Below, piece by piece: positions 1-6,160 of a stretch of DNA of 6,231 nt. The notes beneath the pieces were generated by a model, which saw nothing but the letters and a program-made list of their open reading frames with translations, made no database searches and had not been told where the DNA came from. Location of the stretch: contig CAMYBO010000082.1 of NCBI GenBank assembly GCA_947254045.1, forward strand, positions 1 to 6,231. The letters run 5' to 3'. Position 1 is the stretch's first letter. Each line of letters opens with the position of its first letter. Source of the DNA: an uncultured Granulicatella sp. Lineage in GTDB: Bacteria; Bacillota; Bacilli; Lactobacillales; Aerococcaceae. The translations under genes and the position numbers were made by a program.

Positions 1-6
1 GTATGA

Positions 7-168
7 TACCCTAACAATCAGGTTTTAAAAGATTTTTGCTTAGATGAATGTAGCAATTTTTATTCTCATAAATTAAAAGTTGCATCTATTCTTTGGAAAG
101 AAGTTAGAAATTCTACAAATGAAAAAATTTACACAAAAGAACTTTTAAAAAATATGAACACAAAGTAA
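7..168 (+). pseudogene. possible C-terminal remnant of an unrecognised gene
   Basis: A 53-codon open stretch ends in TAA at 166-168. It is preceded in frame by TGA at 4-6 and contains no ATG, GTG or TTG except an ATG five codons from the end, so it cannot be an intact gene as it stands. The predicted peptide is Lys- and Asn-rich, with two Cys and one Trp, and I do not recognise its family. It could be the decayed 3' end of a gene entering from the left, shifted or stopped by mutation. It could equally be a chance open frame, which at this AT content is only mildly unlikely. No Shine-Dalgarno sequence or promoter supports independent translation. The following stretch, 169-250, shows no gene, RNA or convincing hairpin. 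Confidence 0.2.
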
Positions 169-251
169 AGGAATACCGTAAGGAAACAGATTCTAGTTTA
201 TCGAATTAAATAAAATAGAATAGTTAATTACAAAAGAAAGCGGTAGTAAAA

Positions 252-290
252 ACAAAAAACGATGAATCCCCTAAAGTCATTCACCGTTTT
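252..290 (-). terminator. rho-independent terminator after tadA
   Basis: On the minus strand, AACGGTGAA (288-280) pairs with TTCATCGTT (266-258) through nine pairs including one G-U. The loop is 13 bases and a run of T follows (259-254 on the plus strand reads as A). The 5' arm is made of the last tadA codons, and the TGA stop lies in the loop, so the terminator is embedded in the gene end. In the plus direction the hairpin is followed only by TTTT, so it may act weakly for anything arriving from the left. Confidence 0.85.
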
Positions 291-804
291 CCAATCTCTT
301 TTGTTCTTTTCTTTTTTTATTTCGTTCTCTTAATCCTTTGAAGAAGTCTTTTAAAATTTGTTGACACTCTTCTTCTAACACGCCATGTTCGACTTCTACT
401 TGATGATTAAATCGTTCATCTTGAAGTAAATTCATAAATGTCCCTGCAGTTCCAGCCTTTGGATCAAAAGCTCCGAACGTTACTTTTTTTAAACGAGATA
501 ACATCATGGCTCCACTACACATCGGGCATGGTTCTAATGTCACAAATAATTCGCAATCTTCTAATCGCCAACTCCCCAAAGCTTGATTCGCTTGACGGAT
601 TGCTTTAATTTCCGCATGTAACGTTGCATCTTGTTCCATTTCTCGTAAATTATGTCCACGTCCAATAATTTCTCCATTTAACACAACAACTGCGCCAATA
701 GGAACTTCTTCCTTATCATACGCTTTTTGTGCTTCCTTTAAAGCTTCTCTCATGAACATTTCTTTTTCTATTTGTTCGATGATTCTCACCTCATTGATTT
801 TCAT
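277..804 (-). CDS. tadA: tRNA-specific adenosine deaminase TadA
   Basis: TadA deaminates adenosine 34 to inosine in the anticodon of tRNA-Arg(ACG), letting one tRNA read several Arg codons; it is essential in most bacteria. The 175-residue product shows the cytidine/deoxycytidylate deaminase fold signature. His63-Ala-Glu65 supplies a zinc ligand and the proton-shuttling Glu, and Pro92-Cys93-Pro-Met-Cys96 supplies the two other zinc ligands. The stretch from residue 18 to about 160 closely resembles the Bacillus enzyme, including the FGAFDPKAG and MNLLQDERFNH segments. The C-terminus is a basic tail. The start is uncertain. ATG at 804 lies inside the end of the upstream gene (14-base overlap) with a poor ribosome site, and the family usually begins roughly 7-12 residues before MREAL. 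Met16 (759-757) or Met18 are alternatives. Last gene of its operon. In Bacillus, tadA is followed by the SRP RNA and dnaX; here a terminator follows instead. Confidence 0.95.
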   Translation of the reverse strand: MKINEVRIIEQIEKEMFMREALKEAQKAYDKEEVPIGAVVVLNGEIIGRGHNLREMEQDATLHAEIKAIRQANQALGSWRLEDCELFVTLEPCPMCSGAMMLSRLKKVTFGAFDPKAGTAGTFMNLLQDERFNHQVEVEHGVLEEECQQILKDFFKGLRERNKKRKEQKRLENGE

Positions 805-1888
805 GTTTTAACGTTTCTTCTCGTTTAATGACTAATTCTTTTACAAGATGATAGATAACGGCACACAATGGTGTGAAGAAAACTAACCCTAAAATTCCAA
901 ATAAATTCCCACCAATTAAGGCTGCTGCTAATGTTAATACTGTTGGCAATCCAATCGAATTTCCTACCACACGAGGATAAATAAAGTTCCCCTCAATTAA
1001 CTGTAATCCATAAAAAACACCAATCGAAATTAATGCTTGAATTGGACTTACTGTAAAAATGAAAACAGCTCCTAACATACAAGCGGAAAACGGTCCGATA
1101 TATGGAATAAATGACAACACGCCTGCTAACACACCTGTAATTGCCGCATAAGGTAATTGAAATACACTATATGTAACAAACACTAATGAACCAATAATCA
1201 TTGCTTCAATTAATTGCCCCATTAAAAATTTATCATACGTATCTAATATAATTTTACCGATATACTGGAGTAATTCATATCGTTTTTCTGGAAGAATTAC
1301 CTTTAATAATCGATTAATTAAATATTGTAGTTGCTCTTTACTTCCTAAAATATTTAACATTAAAAATACAGCCATTAAAATTGTAAATACGTTAGAGAAG
1401 ATGCCTGTAATATTAGAAGTAAACCCACCTAGGAAGGATACCACACTAGAAACAATATTACTTTGATTAATAAAGCCTGTAATTCGTTCTACATCCGTTG
1501 CTTTTAACCATCCTGAATTTTGTATCCAATTTACCGAAAAGTCCATTAAATAATTAAAACTTTCTCCTATTTGAACAACTGTTTTCGCTAAGGTTGGAAC
1601 AATAATCCAAGAAATGGCTACCACAATCGCAATAAAAATAAATAGAACCCCTAAAATCGCAATACTTCTTCTGAAAGACTTTGGTACTTTAACTTTTTCT
1701 AATTGTTTTTCCATATGTTTCATTGGAACATTAAAAATAAACGCCATTAATAATCCTAAAACAATTGGAGATAACATCCTTAAGAAAGTATTCACTCCAG
1801 CATATAAATGGCTAATATTTAATACGAAAAATAAACTCGTCGCTGCAACTGCAATTAATACTAATTGTTGTTTAAAATTTTTCTCCAT
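791..1888 (-). CDS. AI-2E family (UPF0118) membrane protein
   Basis: A 365-residue polytopic membrane protein of the AI-2E transporter family, which includes E. coli TqsA/PerM-type proteins. Characterised relatives have been linked to autoinducer-2 export or cation/proton antiport, so the substrate here is unknown. Hydrophobic segments lie at about 8-25, 34-55, 75-97, 162-183, 229-245, 247-283, 284-298 and 316-345. The soluble region between the third and fourth segments is a family trait. Conserved family stretches visible are GQLIEAMIIG (224-233), PYIGPFSA (262-269) and the IEGNFIYPRVVGNSIGLP region (298-315). ATG at 1888 overlaps the phosphatase stop by one base (TAATG) and has GGAG at 1899-1896 with 7-base spacing, so start and translational coupling are well supported. 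Its TGA stop lies within the annotated start of tadA. Length is normal for the family. Confidence 0.9.
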   Translation of the reverse strand: MEKNFKQQLVLIAVAATSLFFVLNISHLYAGVNTFLRMLSPIVLGLLMAFIFNVPMKHMEKQLEKVKVPKSFRRSIAILGVLFIFIAIVVAISWIIVPTLAKTVVQIGESFNYLMDFSVNWIQNSGWLKATDVERITGFINQSNIVSSVVSFLGGFTSNITGIFSNVFTILMAVFLMLNILGSKEQLQYLINRLLKVILPEKRYELLQYIGKIILDTYDKFLMGQLIEAMIIGSLVFVTYSVFQLPYAAITGVLAGVLSFIPYIGPFSACMLGAVFIFTVSPIQALISIGVFYGLQLIEGNFIYPRVVGNSIGLPTVLTLAAALIGGNLFGILGLVFFTPLCAVIYHLVKELVIKREETLKHENQ

Positions 1889-2358
1889 TACTTGTCTCCA
1901 TTTTTCTGTAATTTCTCTTGAATTTCTTCTATTAAAGCTTCACATCCCAAACAAACATCTTGATACGTTTGCTCAAAATCTCCTGTATACCATGGATCTG
2001 CAATATCTCTCTTACTTCCTGCAAAACTTAATAAAGACGCAATTTTTGCATTAGTCTTTCCTTGCATCATTCGCCTTATATTCATCATATTTTCTGAATC
2101 CATTCCAATGATGTAATCCGCATCGGAATCTACTAAAGATAATTGTCTCGAATACATTCCATCTGTCGAAATTCCTACTTTTGCTAATTGTTTTCTAGTA
2201 CCAGAGTGAACAGGATTTCCTTGTTCCCAAGAACTTGTTGCTGCAGAATCAATAATGACTTGTTGTTCTAACCCTCTATCTTTTACCATTTGTCTAAACA
2301 CAGCTTCTGCCATCGGTGAACGGCAAATATTTCCTAAACATACAAATACAACTTTCAT
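1888..2358 (-). CDS. low-molecular-weight protein tyrosine phosphatase
   Basis: A cytoplasmic phosphatase of the LMW-PTP family, removing phosphate from protein phosphotyrosine. From ATG at 2358 the product has 156 residues, the family's usual size. The P-loop CLGNICRSP gives catalytic Cys7 and Arg13, and the general acid is Asp121 in DPWYTGDF. Ile11 occupies the position where the arginine phosphatase YwlE has Thr, which argues for tyrosine rather than arginine specificity. The frame can be extended to a TTG at 2364, but AGGAG at 2371-2367 lies only 2 bases from that TTG and 8 bases from the ATG, so the ATG is chosen. First gene of a three-gene operon with its own promoter. The next gene overlaps it by one base. 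A functional link to the AI-2E protein or TadA is not evident. In other Firmicutes, LMW-PTPs counteract tyrosine kinases of capsule or stress systems; no such kinase is in this window. Confidence 0.92.
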   Translation of the reverse strand: MKVVFVCLGNICRSPMAEAVFRQMVKDRGLEQQVIIDSAATSSWEQGNPVHSGTRKQLAKVGISTDGMYSRQLSLVDSDADYIIGMDSENMMNIRRMMQGKTNAKIASLLSFAGSKRDIADPWYTGDFEQTYQDVCLGCEALIEEIQEKLQKNGDK

Positions 2359-2385
2359 CTGCAACTCTCCTTTTCTCTTTCTGCC

Positions 2386-2420
2386 AGTATATCATATTTT
2401 AGAAAAATCGTCCTTTTCAA
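2386..2420 (-). promoter_or_regulatory. predicted sigma-A promoter of the phosphatase-AI-2E-tadA operon
   Basis: On the minus strand, TTGAAA (2420-2415) is followed after 18 bases by TATGAT (2396-2391). An overlapping alternative is an extended -10, TGATATACT, whose hexamer TATACT lies at 2391-2386. The site sits immediately after the terminator of the upstream operon and about 30 bases before the phosphatase start, so independent transcription is likely. No operator-like palindrome is seen here. Confidence 0.65.
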
Positions 2421-2429
2421 ATCCATAAC

Positions 2430-2468
2430 AAAAAACACACGAAAGATTGTTTTGTTGTCTTTCGTGTG
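2430..2468 (-). terminator. rho-independent terminator of the nucleoside operon
   Basis: A perfect 11-bp stem, CACACGAAAGA (2468-2458) with TCTTTCGTGTG (2446-2436), encloses an 11-base loop. Six T follow on the minus strand (2435-2430). It starts 17 bases after the stop of the DcuC-family gene. The plus direction lacks a T run, so it works one way. Confidence 0.93.
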
Positions 2469-2485
2469 CTAGGGATTTATCTAAT

Positions 2486-3865
2486 TTAAAACAAGATGAA
2501 TGACATGATTAGCATAAATACTACACCAACAATCATTGGGACAGATGTTCTCTTAACAATATCTAACGGTTCTTGTTTTGTACTACCTGCAACAATCATA
2601 ACAACTGCCGCAACAGGAGATACTGCACGTAATAAGTTCCCTGCTAATCCCATTGGAACTGTAACAGCATATGGACTAATATGAGCTGCAGTAGCTAAAG
2701 GAACCATTAGAGGCACCATTGCAAAGAAAAGTGCTGTACCACTACCACTTAATAATACAATTATTGCTGTGAAGATAACTAAAATTAATGGAAGTAATAT
2801 TCCTGATGCACTAGTATTTTCCATAGATTTTTGAAGTACTGAAATGATACCAATTCCTTTTAATCCACTAACAAAAACAGATGCTGCAATTAATAATATT
2901 ACAATACCCATAGAATTACCCATTCCTTTAAAGAAGAAATCTACATTATCAAATGTTTCTTTAACATTTTTTGTTCTTAATAATTCACAAAGGATTGCAA
3001 TAACAAAGGAAATAATTGCCACAATTTCAACTGAAACCTTTAAATTTGATCCTAGTAAAGAGTTAACTCCAAAAATCACTAACATAATCAAAATTGGCAA
3101 CAATGGTAAACATGCATAGACAAATTTAGTGAAGCCTGTAAACATTTTTTTACTTTCATCCACAGAAGAATCTAAAACATAATCAATTTCACTAAATTGA
3201 ATTGATCTATCACAATATTTTTGCCATAAATAATGTGCAAGAGCCATAACTAATAGTGTTGGGACAGAAATAATCGCATGATAGTTAAAAACATATTCTG
3301 CCACAGGAATTCCTAATTCTTGAGCGATAGCAACATTATCTGATCCCAATGGAGTAGGCATTACTGTTGCAGTTGTAGCAATAACTGCTGCTGCTGTTAA
3401 TGGGCTCATTTTTGATTTTACTAATACTGGATACAAAGTAGCTAATAAAATTATAGCTAAATTCGAAGCACTTGGAATTACTAAAGATAATAAGTTACCT
3501 AACAAGAACACTACTGGAACTAAAAAATAAGATGATTTTACATGCTTTAATGGAGATGTTAAAACATTTACAGTTACTTCATTCGCCCCTATTTTATTCA
3601 TATAGGCAGTATAACCACCCAAAATTAAAATGACTAATCCTGCTCCAGAAAGAGTTGATTTAAATTGATTTACAACCGAAGTAAGTGGGTCAATAAATGC
3701 GTTAACAGGTTCTTTAATTACTGGAATTCCTGTTAATGAAGCGATATATAAAAGTAATATACCTATTCCTAACATTGCAACCTTAATGTCTGCCTTTTTT
3801 AATAATAAATAAGTAACTAGACCCACCGAAAAAATTCCTAATAAAATTGTAACAATTGTACTCAT
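2486..3865 (-). CDS. DcuC-family membrane carrier, possible nucleoside importer
   Basis: A 459-residue, very hydrophobic inner-membrane carrier with about 12 membrane segments. Sequence resemblance to E. coli DcuC (anaerobic C4-dicarboxylate carrier family) is clear in GGYTAYMNKIGAN (83-95), the small-residue-rich span around 125-182 (LLSLVIPSASNLAIILLATLYPVLV and on), LLSGSGTALFFAMVP (371-385) and VKRTSVPMIVG (437-447). Length matches the family. ATG at 3865 has an ideal GGAGGA at 3876-3871 that abuts the stop of the hydrolase gene (TAAGGAGGA), with 5-6 bases of spacing. Known DcuC members exchange or efflux dicarboxylates such as succinate. Being the last gene of an operon with a nucleoside hydrolase and ribokinase, and with no other transporter in the unit, it more likely imports a nucleoside or ribose. 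That substrate is inference, and a dicarboxylate or other anion cannot be excluded. Confidence 0.85.
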   Translation of the reverse strand: MSTIVTILLGIFSVGLVTYLLLKKADIKVAMLGIGILLLYIASLTGIPVIKEPVNAFIDPLTSVVNQFKSTLSGAGLVILILGGYTAYMNKIGANEVTVNVLTSPLKHVKSSYFLVPVVFLLGNLLSLVIPSASNLAIILLATLYPVLVKSKMSPLTAAAVIATTATVMPTPLGSDNVAIAQELGIPVAEYVFNYHAIISVPTLLVMALAHYLWQKYCDRSIQFSEIDYVLDSSVDESKKMFTGFTKFVYACLPLLPILIMLVIFGVNSLLGSNLKVSVEIVAIISFVIAILCELLRTKNVKETFDNVDFFFKGMGNSMGIVILLIAASVFVSGLKGIGIISVLQKSMENTSASGILLPLILVIFTAIIVLLSGSGTALFFAMVPLMVPLATAAHISPYAVTVPMGLAGNLLRAVSPVAAVVMIVAGSTKQEPLDIVKRTSVPMIVGVVFMLIMSFILF

Positions 3866-3876
3866 AATATTCCTCC

Positions 3877-4797
3877 TTATCCTTCTTTACATTTTTCTAC
3901 TGCTGATACAAACCACTTTCTAAATTCATCAGCATTAACGTCTATGGCAACAATCGCATTTTCTTCTTTACCCATTTTTTTATTTATATCAATTAAAGAA
4001 GCGCCCTGAGTAAATTCTCCTTTAGTTTCTATTGTGACATACTCACTAGACAATTTATATATTTCTGGTGCTAACAAATATGCAATAGCAGTACTATCAT
4101 ACATCTTTAATCCTGTAGAAAAACTACCTCCTCTATATCGTTTAAATAGTGAATAAAACATATCTCCTGTAGGATTTAACTCTTTTATTTTTTCTGAAAT
4201 TTCAGGATAAATTAATGCCTCCTTACCGATTTCTAAAGGACAAATCACTTTAGATACTGGAAAATCCATAACAATTTTTGCCGCTTCTGGATCAAAATGA
4301 AAATTATATTCAGAATATACCCCTGAATTACCTCTTCCAATGGCTCCACCCATAATAACAATTTCCTTAACCTTTTCCAGATCATCTGGATAAGAATTTA
4401 TTAATAAAGCTATATTTGTTAATGGCCCAATACAAACTAGTGTAATTTCTTTATTATTTTGTATTACTTGATGCATTGCTTCAACTGCATTTATATTCAT
4501 TAATAAACTTGTATCAGGTTCTGGAAAATCATATCCTTCCATACCAGTCTTACCATGTACTGATTCAACTGACATCGCTGTTTTTAATAATGGTTTTTTT
4601 TTTTTTTTTTCTACAGGAACTTTTTTATTTAAAAATTTTAATAATTTCAACGCATTAGTTGTTACATTTTCTAATCCAACATTTCCTGCTACCGTTGTAA
4701 TTAATTGAACGTCCAATTCTTTCGCATATAATGCAATTGCAATTGCAACTGCATCATCTATCCCAGGATCTGTATCAATAATAATTTTTCTCGTCAT
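3877..4797 (-). CDS. rihC: RihC-like ribonucleoside hydrolase
   Basis: Inosine-uridine-preferring nucleoside hydrolase family: cleaves the N-glycosidic bond of ribonucleosides to base plus ribose in the cytoplasm. The 306-residue product resembles E. coli RihC along its length. DTDPGIDD at 8-15 is the calcium-binding signature. Other matching segments are VAGNV (36-40), SVHGKTGMEGYDF (79-91), IGPLTNIALL (123-132), IMGG (148-151), the EYNFHFDPEAA segment (163-173) and ETKGEFTQG (257-265). Two oddities stand out. Residues 64-68 are five Lys encoded within a 17-A run, where relatives carry a loop such as QGAAV. Tyr233 precedes Asp234 where characterised members usually have His-Asp. Start ATG at 4797 is one base after the ribokinase stop, with AGGAG at 4812-4808 (10-base spacing). 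The ribose product feeds the preceding ribokinase. Whether it prefers purine or pyrimidine nucleosides cannot be told. The frame is intact only if the A run is exactly 17 or differs by a multiple of three. Confidence 0.9.
   Translation of the reverse strand: MTRKIIIDTDPGIDDAVAIAIALYAKELDVQLITTVAGNVGLENVTTNALKLLKFLNKKVPVEKKKKKPLLKTAMSVESVHGKTGMEGYDFPEPDTSLLMNINAVEAMHQVIQNNKEITLVCIGPLTNIALLINSYPDDLEKVKEIVIMGGAIGRGNSGVYSEYNFHFDPEAAKIVMDFPVSKVICPLEIGKEALIYPEISEKIKELNPTGDMFYSLFKRYRGGSFSTGLKMYDSTAIAYLLAPEIYKLSSEYVTIETKGEFTQGASLIDINKKMGKEENAIVAIDVNADEFRKWFVSAVEKCKEG
4594..4610 (-). repeat. 17-base poly(A) tract inside the nucleoside hydrolase gene
   Basis: The plus strand reads 17 consecutive T, that is 17 A on the coding strand, spanning the last two bases of Glu63 and codons Lys64-Lys68. 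Losing one A gives a stop (TAA) a few codons after the tract, and gaining one A gives TGA about ten codons after it. Either change would truncate the 306-residue enzyme near residue 70-80. Runs this long are prone to replication and RNA polymerase slippage and to sequencing error. Confidence 0.97.
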
Positions 4798-4798
4798 T

Positions 4799-5707
4799 TT
4801 ACATTTTCTCCTCTATTTCCTCTAATGTTGGTACATAATCATGTGCATTTTCTCTTTCACATGCTAAAGCACCAGCGACTACCGAATATTGTATAATTTT
4901 TTCGATATTTTCTTCTTCTAACAATTTATATACAAACATTCCAAGAAAAGTGTCTCCTGCACCAGTTGTATCTACTACATTTACTCCAATCGAAGGTAAT
5001 AACCCGTTTAAATTCTTAGTTGAATAGAAAGCACCTTTTTCACCTAATGTGATAACAATATTTTTCACTCCATACTCATGCAGTTTGTTAGATGCAATTC
5101 TACAAATTTCTATATTTTCAGGATACTCTCCTGTTAGTAATTCTGTTTCAGATTGATTTAATATTAAATAATCAATCTCTTTTAATATTTCTTTTGGTAT
5201 TCTTTTTGCCGGCGATGGATTAACTACTACTATCATATTTTTCTTTTTAGCTAATTTTATAGCATGCCAAATAGTTTCTAGGGGAATTTCAAATTGAACT
5301 AATAAAATATCATTCATATTTCCATCAATAAATTTCTCAACATCTTGTTCAGAAACATTATTATTAGCACCAGGAGCTAACAATATTCTATTATCCATAT
5401 TTTCGTATATAATAATTGCTCTTCCGGTATAAGCAGTTGTATCCTTAATAATACTTTCAACATTAACTCCATTTTTTCTCATTTCATTTATTGCTTCTTC
5501 ACCTTGAATTTCACTACCTACTCTTCCCAAAAAAAGAGTTGATGCTCCTAGTGAAGCTGCAACAATCGCTTGATTTGCTCCCTTTCCTCCAAAACTAATA
5601 TGATAATTTTTACCATGTTTTGTTTCACCAGCTTTTGGAATACTATCAATACTAATCTTTTCATCAATATTAATACTACCTACAACATATATTTTATTTT
5701 TCAACAA
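4799..5707 (-). CDS. rbsK: ribokinase
   Basis: PfkB-family sugar kinase, 302 residues, phosphorylating ribose with ATP to ribose 5-phosphate in the cytoplasm. Visible signatures are VGSINID (9-15), the sugar-contacting GGKGANQA (40-47), NPSPA (163-167), NQSE (184-187) and the C-terminal PfkB signature DTTGAGDTF (246-254) with catalytic base Asp252 in the anion hole. The frame opens with two consecutive TTG codons (5707-5705 and 5704-5702) and no ATG. GGTGAT at 5715-5710 can pair with the 16S end; spacing fits the second TTG somewhat better, which would give 301 residues. Either start places the usual KIYVVGS beta strand right at the N-terminus. It overlaps the end of the acetyltransferase gene by up to 14 bases and is followed after one base by the hydrolase, so coupled translation is likely. 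Another PfkB substrate is possible, but the hydrolase next door makes ribose the natural choice. Confidence 0.92.
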   Translation of the reverse strand: MLKNKIYVVGSINIDEKISIDSIPKAGETKHGKNYHISFGGKGANQAIVAASLGASTLFLGRVGSEIQGEEAINEMRKNGVNVESIIKDTTAYTGRAIIIYENMDNRILLAPGANNNVSEQDVEKFIDGNMNDILLVQFEIPLETIWHAIKLAKKKNMIVVVNPSPAKRIPKEILKEIDYLILNQSETELLTGEYPENIEICRIASNKLHEYGVKNIVITLGEKGAFYSTKNLNGLLPSIGVNVVDTTGAGDTFLGMFVYKLLEEENIEKIIQYSVVAGALACERENAHDYVPTLEEIEEKM

Positions 5708-6104
5708 ACATCACCATACCACTTCCAAACGTACCATTCGGCCGTTTTATAAATCCAAATCGTTCATAAAAGTTCTCTGTTCCACTCGTACTCATTAAAC
5801 CAATATATGCATGATCACATCCTATCTTTTTAATTTGATTTAACAAATTCATTACTAATGATGTACCTACCCCCTTATTTTGAAATTCTGGATGGACAAT
5901 TATATCTTTTAAAAAGAACACAATTCTTCCATCACCAACAACTCTTCCTATTCCAACTAATTTATCTTTTGAATAAATTTTAATATTAATAATATCCTTT
6001 TCTAGAGCAAGCCTCACATCATTATATTCATACGGATAAAAGTTAACCAATTTATGCATTTCTAAATATTCCATTGCAGTTAAAGCATTATATATAATTC
6101 TCAA
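5694..6104 (-). CDS. GNAT-family N-acetyltransferase
   Basis: A small acetyltransferase using acetyl-CoA; the acceptor is unknown. The product has 136 residues from the chosen TTG at 6104. The open frame extends three codons further to a GTG at 6113, but that codon overlaps the AGGAG at 6117-6113, whereas TTG at 6104 is 8 bases downstream of it. Numbered from the GTG, the N-terminal YNALTAMEYLEM (8-19) is typical of one Firmicutes GNAT subgroup. GIGRVVGDG (54-62) and FLKDIIVHPEFQNKGVG (67-83) form the core, with QNKGVG (78-83) as the acetyl-CoA pyrophosphate loop. FYERFGF (115-121) is the usual C-terminal motif. First gene of the operon, directly behind the promoter and operator, its end overlapping rbsK. 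A role in nucleoside or ribose use is not obvious; it may modify a small molecule or protein, or simply be carried along. Confidence 0.85.
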   Translation of the reverse strand: MRIIYNALTAMEYLEMHKLVNFYPYEYNDVRLALEKDIINIKIYSKDKLVGIGRVVGDGRIVFFLKDIIVHPEFQNKGVGTSLVMNLLNQIKKIGCDHAYIGLMSTSGTENFYERFGFIKRPNGTFGSGMVMFVEK

Positions 6105-6130
6105 TCTTATCACTCCTAACTTTAACTTCT

Positions 6131-6146
6131 GGTTAAACGTTTAACC
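6131..6146. promoter_or_regulatory. perfect palindromic operator, LacI-family type (RbsR-like)
   Basis: GGTTAAACGTTTAACC is a perfect 16-bp palindrome centred on CG, the hallmark of LacI-family repressor sites. It lies about 15 bases downstream of the -10 box, in the untranslated leader, where a bound repressor would block initiation or elongation. Its outer bases (GTTAAA/TTTAAC) differ from the CcpA consensus (TGWAA...TNWCA), so a local sugar repressor such as a ribose regulator fits better than catabolite control. The repressor gene is not in the window. Confidence 0.8.
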
Positions 6147-6160
6147 TGTTTTGTGATTTT

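Noticed and set aside
4..6. TGA read as Trp, which would extend the left-hand open frame
   Set aside because: tadA and the AI-2E gene end in TGA and Trp is encoded by TGG throughout, so TGA is a stop here.
169..250. SRP RNA expected after tadA
   Set aside because: The stretch is too short and too AT-rich, and lacks the long GC-rich hairpin with the GGAA-type tetraloop domain.
1614..2054. 146-codon plus-strand open frame opposite the AI-2E and phosphatase genes
   Set aside because: It is antisense to two genes with clear family motifs, crosses their junction, and has no recognisable domain or good ribosome site.
2496..3119. Plus-strand open frames of 62 and 91 codons opposite the carrier gene
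   Set aside because: Their low-complexity Thr/Ile/Asn composition is what an antisense reading of a hydrophobic membrane protein gives, and no start signals are seen.
4476..4658. Plus-strand 60-codon open frame with a Phe run
   Set aside because: The Phe run is just the complement of the poly-A tract in rihC; the frame is a shadow.
4729..4755. Short GCAATT tandem repeat in rihC
   Set aside because: It simply encodes the alternating Ala-Ile residues of a conserved helix after DTDPGIDD; too short to be a functional repeat.
5570..5752. Plus-strand 60-codon open frame over the rbsK/GNAT junction
   Set aside because: Antisense to two supported genes, with no motif and no ribosome binding site.
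6131..6146. CcpA catabolite-response (cre) site
   Set aside because: The core AAACGTTT fits, but the outer TG/CA bases required by the cre consensus are replaced by GT/AC, so a different LacI-family regulator is preferred.
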